A DNA stretch of 64,000 nt. Source: Pirellula sp. Its GTDB lineage: Bacteria > Planctomycetota > Planctomycetia > Pirellulales > PNKZ01. The position numbers and the translations under genes were made by a program. This document shows, piece after piece, positions 1-8,714 of this stretch. The notes beneath the pieces were generated by a model. That model searched no databases. It was not told where the DNA came from and worked only from the letters and a program-made list of their open reading frames with translations. Position 1 is the stretch's first letter. Every line of letters starts with the position of its first letter. Where the stretch lies: the NCBI GenBank assembly GCA_013822735.1, contig PNKZ01000001.1, forward strand, positions 558,001 through 622,000. The letters run 5' to 3'.

Positions 1-536
1 CCGGTTGGAAGAATCATCCGGAATCGAAGAGCGTCTACACCGTTACGCCCGAGGGCTGGATCAACGTGAAGAACGGGCGCGGGCAACTGGAAAGCGATGC
101 CCAATTCGGCGACTTCATCGCGAAGTGGGACTGCTTCTCTAACGGCAAGGCGTTGAACTCCGGCGTGTTCTTCCGCTGCATTCCGGGCGAAGTCACGCTC
201 GGCTACGAGTGCCAAATTCAGAACGGTTTTAAGGACGGCGATCGCACGAAGCCCGCCGATTTCGGCACCGGCGGCTTCTATCGCCGCTCGCCCGCCCGCA
301 TCGTCATGGCGGATGATTTCACGTGGTTTACGCAGGTTTTAGTCGTCACCGGTCCGCACATGGCCTGCTGGGTCAACGGCTTTCAGGTCAGCGATTGGAC
401 GGATACTCGTCCGCCCAACGCGAACCCGCGTGAAGGCCTGCGGGTCGAGAAGGGGACCCTCATGCTGCAAGGTCACGACCCGACAACCGACCTCAACTTC
501 CGCAATCTCGAAGCTGTGGAACTCCCGGCGCGCTAA
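1..536 (+). CDS. DUF1080 (3-keto-disaccharide hydrolase-like) protein, 3' part
   Basis: The reading frame is open from base 3 to the TAA at 534-536, so this is the C-terminal part of a gene that starts before the window. The residues GWINVKNGRGQLES, then a stretch on keeping only an acceptable CIPGEVTLGYECQIQNG core, and a closing HDPTTDLNFRNLEAVELP are typical of the DUF1080 beta-sandwich (concanavalin-like lectin/glucanase fold). Planctomycetes carry many secreted members; some characterised relatives hydrolyse 3-keto-glycosides, so a role in carbohydrate breakdown is a family inference. Signal peptide and any N-terminal domain lie outside the window. Confidence 0.8.
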   Translation, partial: GWKNHPESKSVYTVTPEGWINVKNGRGQLESDAQFGDFIAKWDCFSNGKALNSGVFFRCIPGEVTLGYECQIQNGFKDGDRTKPADFGTGGFYRRSPARIVMADDFTWFTQVLVVTGPHMACWVNGFQVSDWTDTRPPNANPREGLRVEKGTLMLQGHDPTTDLNFRNLEAVELPAR

Positions 537-923
537 TGAATGCTATGCATTTTCATTCTTCTCCCCTCGCCCTTTGCGGGAGAGGGGCTGGGGGTGGAGG
601 GGTTGAATCATTCAAAGTGTTGCTCAATCACCACACGAGCATCGTGATAACTTTCACGAACAGCGCTCGACAACGACGGTACCAACCACGTCGCAATTCT
701 TTACACGGCGCGTGGCAATTCTTCGCGCAGCTCGAGCGAATATTCTGCACGGAATTTGTTTGACGCTCTGCGCGCAAGCCCGCTAGAGTCGGGGATAGGA
801 ACAGCGTCGGGCAGTACGCGTTGGGCAACAGAGCAGCGCCTTGCGACGATCAGTCGGTGCGTCGCGCGGCTCTCACTTCTTTATCGGTTCCGATTCATCT
901 CTCGTCCGCAGGAGGATTCCGCC
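537..923. other. Intergenic stretch with one REP-like palindrome
   Basis: No supportable gene lies between the DUF1080 stop and the CBS gene. It holds a REP-like hairpin at 559-604 (listed separately). Open frames here lack ribosome sites and look like read-through of the non-coding leader. Confidence 0.6.
559..604. repeat. REP-like palindrome (CTCCCCTCGCCC / GGGAGAGGGGCTGGGGGTGGAGGGG)
   Basis: A pyrimidine-rich arm CTCCCCTCGCCC is followed by TTTG and a purine-rich arm CGGGAGAGGGGCTGGGGG, allowing a stable stem-loop just after the DUF1080 stop. The same word pattern (CCCTCTC, then GGGAGAGGG, then GGGTGAG) recurs at 37724-37762 inside a cytochrome gene and, in a related form, in the tandem array at 12488-13120. 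This fits a dispersed REP family; it could also end transcription of the upstream gene. Confidence 0.65.
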
Positions 924-1364
924 GTGAAACTGATGGACATATTGCGCAACAAGGGTACGACCGTTTATTGCATTACTCCCAGCGCTACGCTGGCCGACGT
1001 CGTACAGAAGCTCGTCGAGCACAAGATCGGCTCGCTTGTGGTGCGCGAAGATCTCGGCCCTCGCCTCGGCCGTGTGTTGGGCATCATTACCGAACGCGAT
1101 ATCCTCAAAGCGTGCGCCGGCAACCAACGGTCGCTCTCGGAGCAATCGGTTGCCGAAGTCATGACCGGCGAAGTGGTCACCGGAACTCCTTTCGATTCAA
1201 TTGATGAGACCATGGGATTGATGACCGAACACCGCATCCGTCACTTGCCGGTGATGGACGGGGAAGAACTCAAGGGAATGATTTCGATCGGCGACGTCGT
1301 CAAGGCGCACCACCACTTGGCCGTCGTCGAGAATCACTATTTGAAGAGCTACATCCAGAGCTAG
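924..1364 (+). CDS. CBS-domain-pair regulatory protein
   Basis: A 146-residue cytoplasmic protein made almost entirely of two CBS modules (about residues 10-65 and 75-135). Motifs include GSLVVREDLGPRLGRVLGIITERDIL in the first module and HRIRHLPVMDGEELKGMISIGDVVK in the second. Such pairs bind adenosyl ligands (AMP, ATP, SAM) and act as energy or redox sensors; the target is unknown. GTG at 924 is chosen because GCAGGAGG lies about 8 bases upstream; the same frame stays open further upstream (to 756) but that part has no CBS character. A strong terminator follows at 1401-1434. Confidence 0.85.
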   Translation: MKLMDILRNKGTTVYCITPSATLADVVQKLVEHKIGSLVVREDLGPRLGRVLGIITERDILKACAGNQRSLSEQSVAEVMTGEVVTGTPFDSIDETMGLMTEHRIRHLPVMDGEELKGMISIGDVVKAHHHLAVVENHYLKSYIQS

Positions 1365-1400
1365 GCGGAAAGCGTAAGTCGCCATAACGCGGTTCTCTGT

Positions 1401-1434
1401 GCGGCGGGGGCTCGTCCCCCCGCCGCTTTTTTCT
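1401..1434 (+). terminator. Rho-independent terminator after the CBS gene
   Basis: GCGGCGGGGG, loop CTCGT, CCCCCCGCCGC, then six T. It sits 37 bases after the CBS stop codon and is the clearest intrinsic terminator in the window. Confidence 0.85.
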
Positions 1435-1645
1435 TGCGCATGGATGGGATCGTTAAGTGCTAATTCGCACAGCGCGCCGACTTCGCCACTTCGTGCTTGG
1501 TGAGCATTTCATGTGCTCCCGGGGAAAAGCAGATTATTTCTCCGCGAGGCCGGCTCCGTCGGGGTGCGAAGCGGTACGATGTCGGAGATTGATCCCAAGG
1601 CGTAACCGTCGAACGCACTTCACACCTCCTTAAGAATAATCAACC

Positions 1646-3007
1646 ATGTTTCGTCCACTCACCACTGCCACGCTTGTCCAGTTTCTGACAATTATGTTGT
1701 GCGTCTCGGCGACACTCGTTCATTCTGCGCCGCCGCGCGGTGCGGGGGGCGGATCCGCAGGTCGTGGAGCGTCGGGGGGCGCAGCAGGGGCACGCGGCGG
1801 TTCGGCGCCCGGTGGAAATTGGTCGACGCAAACACATCGCGGCGGCCAAGCTTCCGGCGGGCAAGCTTTCGGTGGATTGGGAGCCGGAAACTCAGGGTCG
1901 TTCGGCGCGGCGGGAATTCATGAAGGCGCCGGCGGCGCCGCAGCCGCGAATCATCGCGGGGCGCAAGGGGCCGGCGCGAACGACGCTGCGGCGGGAGCTG
2001 CCGCCGCCCATCGCCGAGGACCGCAAGCGAACAATGCGGACAATGCCGCGGCGGGCGCCGCAGCGGCCAACCGTCGCGGTCCGCAAGCGTCGGGCGCAGA
2101 AGATGCTGCGGCTGGAGCGGCGGCCGCCAATCGTCGCGGACCGCAAGCGTCCGGTGCAGAGGGAGCTGCCGCTGGTGCGGCGGCGGCGAATCGCAATGCG
2201 CCTCAAGCGTCCGGTGCCGAAGGCGCCGCGGCGGGTGCGGCCGTCGCCAATCGCAATCAACCGCAATACTCGGGTGCTGAAGGGGCCGCCGCCGGTGCGG
2301 CGATTGCCGATCGTAACCAGCCGCAGTATTCGGGCGCAGCCGGCTACGCCGCCGGAACGGCCGCCGTACGCAATTCGTATACGAACCCTGTGCTCTACGG
2401 CGACCAATGGTACGGCGCGCATCCGGAAGTTTGGGCTCCGCGCGGGATGACGGCCGCTTCCGCTTGGGCTCCGACCAGTTGGGCAGCCGTCGCCGGGCAT
2501 CTCGGCGCGGCCGCCGCACCGGTCGCCTATAACTACGGCGACAACGTCACTTATGCCGACGGCCAGATCGCGGTCGACGGCCAGAACGTCGGCACAGCCG
2601 CCGAATTTAGCCAACAAGCCGCCGATCTCGCCCAAGCCGGAGCCGCCGCTCAAACATCCGACGACGACCAGTGGCTGCCGCTCGGTGTCTTCGCCATGGT
2701 TCGCAATGAGCAGCAGCATCCACAGCTCATCATGCAACTCGCCGTTAACAAGCAAGGAGTGATCCGCGGCAACTTTACGGACGAAGTGAGCGAGAGCACG
2801 CAGCCGGTGCAAGGATCGGTCGACCCGAAGACGCAACGAGCCGCTTGGACCGTCGGTACGAATCAGACCTCGATCATGGAAGCCGGCATGAGCAACTTGG
2901 CACAAGGCGTTGCTCCCGCTCTGATTCACAAGAATGGTCAGACCGACCACTGGCTCTTAGTTCGCCTCGATCAGCCGAACTCGGCCACCGGTGCGGCGGC
3001 ACCCTAA
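1646..3007 (+). CDS. Secreted Ala/Gly-rich protein with seven 20-residue repeats
   Basis: A 453-residue protein of unknown function. Residues 1-28 look like a Sec signal peptide (hydrophobic TTATLVQFLTIMLCVSATLV ending HSA). A Gly/Ser/Arg-rich stretch follows, then seven tandem 20-residue units of the type NRRGPQASGAEDAAAGAAAA at about residues 102-241. The later part (YGDQWYGAHPEVWAPRGMTAA onward) is less repetitive, with a folded-looking C-terminal region containing WLPLGVFAMVRNEQQHPQLIMQLAVNKQGVIRGNF, reminiscent of proteins found with other planctomycete cell-surface proteins. ATG at 1646 is the first start and gives the signal peptide directly. It stands alone; the convergent neighbour is ispH. 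Confidence 0.7.
   Translation: MFRPLTTATLVQFLTIMLCVSATLVHSAPPRGAGGGSAGRGASGGAAGARGGSAPGGNWSTQTHRGGQASGGQAFGGLGAGNSGSFGAAGIHEGAGGAAAANHRGAQGAGANDAAAGAAAAHRRGPQANNADNAAAGAAAANRRGPQASGAEDAAAGAAAANRRGPQASGAEGAAAGAAAANRNAPQASGAEGAAAGAAVANRNQPQYSGAEGAAAGAAIADRNQPQYSGAAGYAAGTAAVRNSYTNPVLYGDQWYGAHPEVWAPRGMTAASAWAPTSWAAVAGHLGAAAAPVAYNYGDNVTYADGQIAVDGQNVGTAAEFSQQAADLAQAGAAAQTSDDDQWLPLGVFAMVRNEQQHPQLIMQLAVNKQGVIRGNFTDEVSESTQPVQGSVDPKTQRAAWTVGTNQTSIMEAGMSNLAQGVAPALIHKNGQTDHWLLVRLDQPNSATGAAAP
1949..2368 (+). repeat. Seven tandem 60-bp coding repeats
   Basis: The DNA encodes seven consecutive 20-codon units (consensus NRxxPQxSGAExAAAGAAxA). Units 3 and 4 are nearly identical and units 6 and 7 share NQPQYSGA, which suggests stepwise local duplication rather than one event. 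Confidence 0.8.
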
Positions 3008-3038
3008 GACGTCGCCGGCATTTGCCTAGTACCGCTTC

Positions 3039-4034
3039 CTACGATCCATCGCTTGTTCGGGAAGCGCCGGAACCGGCGAAGTGGGCGTTCGTCGAAGAGT
3101 GCTTATCGCCGGCGGATCGCAACTCGCGCGGTAGCGGAAAAAAGACTTCCTCGCGCCGAACCATGCGGGCTTCCACCGTCGCTCCGAAGAGCCGCTTGAG
3201 GAGCTCGATGCACTCTTCCACGACGAGTTCCGGCGCGCTCGCTCCGGCCGTAACAAGAACCGTTTCATCGCCGCGGAACCAAGCCGCATTAATGTCGGAA
3301 GCGCCGTCGATCAGATGAGCCTTCTTGCCGCTCTCTCGTGCGAGCTCGGCCAAGCGTTGGCTGTTGGAACTATTTTGGCTGCCGAGCACCAGCACGATTT
3401 CCGCTTCGCTCGAAAGCGTGCGCACTGCTTCTTGCCGGTTTTGCGTGGCGTAGCAGATGTCGTCTTTCGGCGGATTGTCGATGTGCGGAAAGCGGACCCG
3501 AAGTCGCGAGATGATTCGGTTGGCGTCGTCGACGCTGAGAGTCGTTTGCGTCAGATAGGCGACCTTCCGTTCGTCCGGCACTTGGAGCGCATCGACTGCT
3601 TCCGGCGTTTCGACCAGAAGCATCGACTCCGGCGCCTCCCCCATCGTGCCGATCACTTCATCGTGTCCTTCATGCCCGATGAGCAGGATCGTGTAGCCGA
3701 GCTTGGCGTAGCGGATCGCTTCGAGATGCACCTTCGTAACGAGCGGACAGGTGGCGTCGACGGTCTTGAGCTTGCGCGAAGCGGCCAGTTCGCGAATCTG
3801 CGGCGATACGCCATGTGCCGAATAGAGCAACAATGCGCCCTCGGGCACTTCCGTCAGATGGTCGACGAACACGGCGCCGCGATCGCGAAAAGTTTCGACG
3901 ACGTACTTATTGTGCACGATCTCGTGATAGACGTAGACCGGCGTGCCGAACATCTGCAGCGCCAGGTCCAGGCTCTCGATCGCCATGTTGACGCCGGCGC
4001 AAAACCCGCGCGGACTAGCCAGAAGAATCTTCAT
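3039..4034 (-). CDS. ispH: 4-hydroxy-3-methylbut-2-enyl diphosphate reductase IspH (LytB)
   Basis: IspH is the last enzyme of the MEP pathway; it converts HMBPP into IPP and DMAPP using a [4Fe-4S] cluster. The three cluster cysteines are visible in SPRGFCAGVNMAI, DATCPLVTKVH and DICYATQNRQ. Conserved substrate-site motifs HEIVHNKYVV and GHEGHDEVIGTMGEA are present. The usual start MKILLASPRGFCAG is at 4034; the frame is open 35 codons further upstream but those residues have no family counterpart. The length of 331 residues is normal. It diverges from hpnC-hpnD-hpnE, whose enzymes use isoprenoid precursors made downstream of IspH. Confidence 0.95.
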   Translation of the reverse strand: MKILLASPRGFCAGVNMAIESLDLALQMFGTPVYVYHEIVHNKYVVETFRDRGAVFVDHLTEVPEGALLLYSAHGVSPQIRELAASRKLKTVDATCPLVTKVHLEAIRYAKLGYTILLIGHEGHDEVIGTMGEAPESMLLVETPEAVDALQVPDERKVAYLTQTTLSVDDANRIISRLRVRFPHIDNPPKDDICYATQNRQEAVRTLSSEAEIVLVLGSQNSSNSQRLAELARESGKKAHLIDGASDINAAWFRGDETVLVTAGASAPELVVEECIELLKRLFGATVEARMVRREEVFFPLPRELRSAGDKHSSTNAHFAGSGASRTSDGS

Positions 4035-4178
4035 AACGGAAGCGTCGCCGAGGTTCGAAAGCGAGACGAAAGCCGCGGCTTGTTGCGTCGGTTGGAGACT
4101 CGCACCGCTTAGAGGTATCATATCTCCACGGCCGCACAACGACTAGGCGACGGCCGGCATCCCCCTACGACGAACAGC

Positions 4179-5114
4179 GTGAGCAGTAGCAGTTTCTCCA
4201 TCGACGCCGAGTTGCCGATTTACGGCCCTGCGGGGAGCGCTGCGCCCCCTTCGCTCAACGATGCGGAAGCGTATTGCCGGCATTTAGCGACGACGCACTA
4301 CGAGAATTTCGTCGTTGCCGGCGTGCTGGTGCCGCGACGTCTGCGGCGGCATTTTTATAACGTCTACGCCTACTGTCGCTGGTCGGACGACTTAGCTGAT
4401 GAAGCCGGAAGCGCCGAGCGCAGCTTGCAACTTCTTGAATGGTGGGGCACGGAACTCCGCGAATGCTACGCCGGCCGGTGTCGGCATCCGGTCTTTGTTG
4501 CGCTGCGCGGCACGATCGAGCAGTTCGGCATTCCGATCGAGCCGTTCGCCGATTTGCTGACGGCATTCCGACAGGATCAAACGCAGACGCGCTACGGGTC
4601 CTATGACGAGCTGCTCGGCTACTGCCGCAATTCGGCAAACCCCGTCGGGCGGCTGGTGTTATATATGGCTCGTTGCCGCGAGGAGCGGTTCTTGCCGTGG
4701 AGCGATGCGATCTGCACCGGCCTGCAGTTGGCGAACTCTTGGCAAGACGTGAGCCGCGACCTCTTGAAGGGGCGCGTTTATTTGCCGCACGAAGATCGTG
4801 AACGGTTCGGAGTAGACGAAGCCGCGCTCGACCAAACGTCGACGCCGCGGAACTTGCGCGATTTGATTGCCTTCGAAGTAGATCGCGCCGAGCAGTTGTT
4901 GCGATCCGGCTTGCCGCTGGTCGATGCCGTGCCCCGTGGGTTGCAGGGGAGCATTTGGATGTTTGCCCACGGCGGATTGAAAATTCTGGAGAAGATCCGA
5001 GCGATCGACTACGACGTACTCGCGATGCGACCGCGCGTCACGAAGGTCGACCAGTTGCGTTTGCTGGCGGGCTGCCTTTGGCGCAATGCGTGGCGCGGCG
5101 AGGCGCTGCGATGA
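4179..5114 (+). CDS. hpnC: Squalene pathway enzyme HpnC (hydroxysqualene synthase)
   Basis: HpnC converts presqualene diphosphate to hydroxysqualene in the three-enzyme HpnCDE route. The trans-isoprenyl diphosphate synthase fold shows in the two aspartate-rich motifs, RWSDDLADEAGS near residue 70 and NSWQDVSRDLLKGRVYLP near residue 185. The start is GTG at 4179 (SSSSFSIDAELPIYG), the first good start after the divergent ispH promoter region. The stop overlaps the hpnD start as ATGA, so the two genes are translationally coupled. Length 311 residues is slightly longer than many HpnC, mainly at the N-terminus. Confidence 0.9.
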   Translation: MSSSSFSIDAELPIYGPAGSAAPPSLNDAEAYCRHLATTHYENFVVAGVLVPRRLRRHFYNVYAYCRWSDDLADEAGSAERSLQLLEWWGTELRECYAGRCRHPVFVALRGTIEQFGIPIEPFADLLTAFRQDQTQTRYGSYDELLGYCRNSANPVGRLVLYMARCREERFLPWSDAICTGLQLANSWQDVSRDLLKGRVYLPHEDRERFGVDEAALDQTSTPRNLRDLIAFEVDRAEQLLRSGLPLVDAVPRGLQGSIWMFAHGGLKILEKIRAIDYDVLAMRPRVTKVDQLRLLAGCLWRNAWRGEALR

Positions 5115-6028
5115 GCATAGTCTCGCTAAAAGAAAGCTACCGCGTTTGCAGCACCACGGCACGCCGCTCCGCGGGGAACTTTTACTATTCCTTCTGGGCG
5201 CTCCCGGCGGCGAAGCGGCGTTCGATGTGTGCGCTTTACGCATTCTTCCGCCGTACCGACGATCTCGGCGACGACCCCGGCCCGGTCGACGAGCGCCGCA
5301 AGGCGCTGATGCGATGGCGCGGTTCGCTGAAAGACGCCGCCGAGGGTAAGTTCGACGATCCGGTCTTTCCGGCCTTGATGGATACGATTCGTCGCTATGA
5401 GATTCCGTTGGAATACTTTGAAACGGCGATCGACGGCGTGGAAACCGATCTCGCGCGGACGGAGTTTGAGACGCTCGCAGAGTTGGAACGCTATTGCTAT
5501 CAAGTTGCCTCGGTCGTCGGCTTGGCTTGTATTCATGTGTGGGGCTTCCATCGTGAGCCCTCCGCCTACGAAGCCGCACATCATTGCGGCGTGGCATTTC
5601 AACTGACGAACATCGTGCGCGACGTGAAGGAAGACGCCGAACGCGGCCGCGTGTACCTTCCACGCCGGCTACTATTGCAACACGGCATCTCCCCGAGTTC
5701 GCTTATCGACGGGCATTTCGACGCTATCGTTTGCGACGTCATTCGCCGCGTCGCGTACCACGCGGAAGAGCATTACGCGTCGGCGCGCCGGCTCACGCCT
5801 TATCTCAGCTCCGACGGTCGCCGAGCCTATGGCGCAATGCTCGCCATATATCACGGCCTGCTCAAGCGGATTCACGCGGCGAATTACGATGTGTTCACGA
5901 CCCGCATTCGCCTTCCGGCTTGGCGGAAAACGGCCATTGCTCTGCAACATATGTGGCCTCGGTTCGTGCCGCAATTCGGTTCGCGCGCGCCGCGGCGGAC
6001 GATTGATTCGCTGAGCGACCATTCATGA
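5111..6028 (+). CDS. hpnD: Presqualene diphosphate synthase HpnD
   Basis: HpnD condenses two farnesyl diphosphate molecules to presqualene diphosphate, the first step of the HpnCDE route. The 305-residue protein has both metal-binding motifs, [12 protein letters not shown] near residue 45 and TNIVRDVKEDAERGRVYLP near residue 170. The ATG at 5111 overlaps the hpnC stop (ATGA); an upstream extension of this frame to 4955 lies inside hpnC and is rejected. It is coupled to hpnE in the same way. Its order C-D-E is the common arrangement in hopanoid producers, but no shc is seen here. Confidence 0.92.
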   Translation: MSIVSLKESYRVCSTTARRSAGNFYYSFWALPAAKRRSMCALYAFFRRTDDLGDDPGPVDERRKALMRWRGSLKDAAEGKFDDPVFPALMDTIRRYEIPLEYFETAIDGVETDLARTEFETLAELERYCYQVASVVGLACIHVWGFHREPSAYEAAHHCGVAFQLTNIVRDVKEDAERGRVYLPRRLLLQHGISPSSLIDGHFDAIVCDVIRRVAYHAEEHYASARRLTPYLSSDGRRAYGAMLAIYHGLLKRIHAANYDVFTTRIRLPAWRKTAIALQHMWPRFVPQFGSRAPRRTIDSLSDHS

Positions 6029-7431
6029 CCGAGCCGCGCGGACGAACGATCATCGTCGGCGGCGGACTCGCCGGCCTAGCCGCGGCCGTGGCGCTGGTCG
6101 AGGCCGGTGAACCGGTGGAACTGTTCGAGGCCCGGCGCCGTCTGGGGGGCCGCGCCTCGTCTTGGCTCGATCCTTCGTCGGGCGAGATGATCGACTTCTG
6201 CCAACACGTCGGTATGGCCTGCTGTACGAACTTCGCCGACTTCTGTCGCCGCACCGGCTTGAGCGGCTCGTTCCGTCGCGCAAGCGTGCTCCATTTCTTC
6301 GGGCCTGATGGTCGACGCTACGACCTTCGCGCAACGCCCGGCCTTCCCGCGCCGCTGCACTTGCTGCCGTCGCTCCTGCGGCTGGGCTATCTTTCCCTGA
6401 CTGAACGGCTTAGTGCAATCGTCGCCGTCGGGAAGTTGGCCCGGATGCACTCCGGGCTCGATGCGATGAGCGTCGGCCAATGGCTGCGCGAGCAGCGGCA
6501 GAGCCCGGCCGCCCTCGAGCGGTTCTGGGCGCCGGTGTTGCTAAGTGCCTTGGGGGAAACGCTCGACAAGGCGTCGCTCAAGTATGCCCGCAAGGTCTTC
6601 GTCGACGGCTTCTTGGCAAACCGCGAGGCTTTCCAGGTCGACGTGCCGCAAGCTCCGCTCAGCGAACTGTTCGGCGAGCTCGTGCCGGCGTGGCTGCGCG
6701 AGCGGGGGGCCATGGTGCAAACCGGCCTCGCGGTGCGGTCGATCCGTCGCACGGGCGCAGGCTCCTACGAGCTCAATCTCGGCGACGGCGTCACGCGTGA
6801 GGCCGAGCGGGTCATCGTCGCGCTGCCGTGGCGCAAAGCGGCCGAGGTCCTTGCGCCGGTCGCCGATGCCTGGCCGGCCGTACGGCAATGGCGGACGATC
6901 GACGGTTCTCCCATCTCCGGCGTCCACCTCTGGTTCGACCGGCCGCTTACCGATTTGCCGCACGCCGTGCTGGTCGGCACCCTCGCGCAATGGCTCTTCC
7001 GACCGGAGCTCGGCACGCCCCAGACCACCGGCGGCGAGCACTACTATCAGGTCGTCATCAGCGCGTCTTACGACCTCGAAGCGATGGACAAGCCGACGGC
7101 CGTCGCACAGATCGTCGGCGAACTCCAGCGAGCCTTTCCACAAGCCGGCGACCTGCATCTCCTCCGGCATCGCATCGTCACCGAGCGTGAGGCGGTCTTC
7201 TCCGTTCGCCCGGGCCTCGACGTCGTGCGGCCGTCGCAGAGGTCGCCGCTGCCGGGCTTGGCGATCGCCGGCGATTGGACCGCCACGGGCTGGCCCGGCA
7301 CCCTGGAAAGTGCCGTACGGAGCGGCTATCTCGCGGCCCAAGCCCTCCGGCGCGTCGAGGATCCTGATATGCGTCAGCTCGTGTCCGATCTCCCCACGGC
7401 TCGGCTCGCGCGGCTCCTGTTCGGGTTGTGA
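6025..7431 (+). CDS. hpnE: Hydroxysqualene dehydroxylase HpnE
   Basis: HpnE is the FAD-dependent amine-oxidase-fold enzyme that reduces hydroxysqualene to squalene. The N-terminal dinucleotide-binding motif IIVGGGLAGLAAAVALVEAGEPVELFEA and the following RRRLGGRASSW are textbook for the family. The closing FAD motif is GLAIAGDWTATGWPGTLESAVRSG near residue 415. At 468 residues the length is typical. The ATG overlaps the hpnD stop (ATGA), making the third coupled gene of the operon. In planctomycetes squalene may serve as such or as a sterol/hopanoid precursor; no cyclase is in the window. Confidence 0.92.
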   Translation: MTEPRGRTIIVGGGLAGLAAAVALVEAGEPVELFEARRRLGGRASSWLDPSSGEMIDFCQHVGMACCTNFADFCRRTGLSGSFRRASVLHFFGPDGRRYDLRATPGLPAPLHLLPSLLRLGYLSLTERLSAIVAVGKLARMHSGLDAMSVGQWLREQRQSPAALERFWAPVLLSALGETLDKASLKYARKVFVDGFLANREAFQVDVPQAPLSELFGELVPAWLRERGAMVQTGLAVRSIRRTGAGSYELNLGDGVTREAERVIVALPWRKAAEVLAPVADAWPAVRQWRTIDGSPISGVHLWFDRPLTDLPHAVLVGTLAQWLFRPELGTPQTTGGEHYYQVVISASYDLEAMDKPTAVAQIVGELQRAFPQAGDLHLLRHRIVTEREAVFSVRPGLDVVRPSQRSPLPGLAIAGDWTATGWPGTLESAVRSGYLAAQALRRVEDPDMRQLVSDLPTARLARLLFGL

Positions 7432-7645
7432 CTTTGGGGCAATGTGCAAGGCCGCACGGCCGCCGGCGATGCCGGCTTCGCAGCCCGCCTTGTTTGCCTA
7501 AGCCGCACCCGTTACCATCCGCCGCCTTGTGCTAATTCCTCGGGCATAATTGTCTGCGGGAAGCGGCTCTTCTCGCCGAAGCGCAGCGGCAAAAGTCGCC
7601 GCGGCGCCACGTTGTTCACGTTCGGCTTGCGGGGAGATTTCGGCC

Positions 7646-8473
7646 ATGTGCCGACGAACCAACATCATCATCTGCGGAACTCTCGCGCTGCTCGCCTTGT
7701 CGGGCTGCGCGCAGAACCCGCTCGCGCTGCAAGGCAAAGTGCAAACGCTCGAACAGGCGCAAACGTCGCTTGCGTCGAAGAACGACGAACTGCAAACCCG
7801 CGCGAACTCGCTCGATCGCAACAACCAAGAACTCGAAACGCTCCTGGCCCAAGAGCGCCAGCAGAAGCGCATCTTGGAAGATCAAGTCGGCGCGATGCGC
7901 GATCAACTCAATACGACAAACTCCCAACTCGCGAAGGTGAAGGGAGACGCCGACACGTTCACTCGCAAGGCCGAGACGCTCGAAGCCTCGCTGAAGAAAC
8001 AAACCGGCGCCACAATCCGCGCGAACAACAGCTTGCGCGCCTCGCTCCCGACCATTCGCATTCAAGGCGTCGAAGTGCGTGAAGACGGCGACGTCGTCCG
8101 TATCGAGCTGCCGGCCAATCGACTGTTCGAGCCCGGCACCGCTCGTCTCACTCCTGAAGGCGTGCGCCTCGTCGACGACGTCGCCGCCCAAGTCCTGCGC
8201 ACCTATCCTGAGCAGATCATCGGCGTCGAAGGGAACACCTCGACCGATCCGGTTCCCGCCGGCCGTTGGGCCAGCCATCATCAATTGTCGACCGGCATGG
8301 CGATGGCCGTCTACGACCAGCTCATGGCCCGCGGTCAGTTCGGCGCGGCGCGCTTGTTCATCGTCGGCCACGGCTCCAACCATCCGGCGGCGTCGAACGC
8401 CACGCAGCCCGGCCGCGACCGCAATCAACGGGTCGAACTCGTCGTGTATCCGGATAAGCCGGTCGGGCGATAG
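7646..8473 (+). CDS. OmpA-family peptidoglycan-binding lipoprotein
   Basis: A 275-residue lipoprotein: the lipobox LALSGC places the lipidated Cys at residue 21. Residues 30-120 form a coiled coil rich in Gln, Glu and Asn (LEQAQTSLASKNDELQ and following). The C-terminal half is an OmpA/MotB-like domain (ANRLFEPGTARLTPEG, then GRDRNQRVELVVYP) that should bind peptidoglycan. ATG at 7646 has GGGGAG about 10 bases upstream and gives the lipobox; the frame extends to 7550 without signal features. It probably tethers the outer membrane to the cell wall. Confidence 0.85.
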   Translation: MCRRTNIIICGTLALLALSGCAQNPLALQGKVQTLEQAQTSLASKNDELQTRANSLDRNNQELETLLAQERQQKRILEDQVGAMRDQLNTTNSQLAKVKGDADTFTRKAETLEASLKKQTGATIRANNSLRASLPTIRIQGVEVREDGDVVRIELPANRLFEPGTARLTPEGVRLVDDVAAQVLRTYPEQIIGVEGNTSTDPVPAGRWASHHQLSTGMAMAVYDQLMARGQFGAARLFIVGHGSNHPAASNATQPGRDRNQRVELVVYPDKPVGR

Positions 8474-8594
8474 GTCGCCGGAAAATGCGGAATTACCGGG
8501 CTGCTTATGCGGCCCGCTCGCCGGTGAATGCACGCATTTACGCGATCCTGCACGGCTAGGATTTCAGCCCCTCTCATTTACAATGGGGCTTTCC

Positions 8595-8684
8595 CGCGAA
8601 CGCAATTCCGCGTTCGCGTGTCTTCGATTGCGAGATCCGCTTTCGCAATCGTTCCCGCCCGCGACCACCGGTCGCGGCTTTGTG
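8595..8684 (+). promoter_or_regulatory. Three consecutive hairpins before hisH, the last followed by T-rich sequence
   Basis: Hairpin A: CGCGAACGC / GCGTTCGCG at 8595-8618. Hairpin B: CGATTGCGA / TCGCAATCG at 8625-8651. Hairpin C: CCGCGACC, ACC loop, GGTCGCGG at 8659-8677, then CTTTGTGTTTT. C looks like an intrinsic terminator. It may simply end the lipoprotein transcript, or form a leader that controls hisH-hisA, whose start codon is 37 bases on. No histidine-rich leader peptide was seen. Confidence 0.6.
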
Positions 8685-8714
8685 TTTTGATCCCTTGTTG
8701 GATATCGCCGCCGC

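Noticed and set aside
1692-2519. Arg/Pro-rich frames opposite the Ala/Gly-rich protein
   Set aside because: Complement of GCC/GCG-rich repeats; the plus-strand frame has a signal peptide and orderly repeats.
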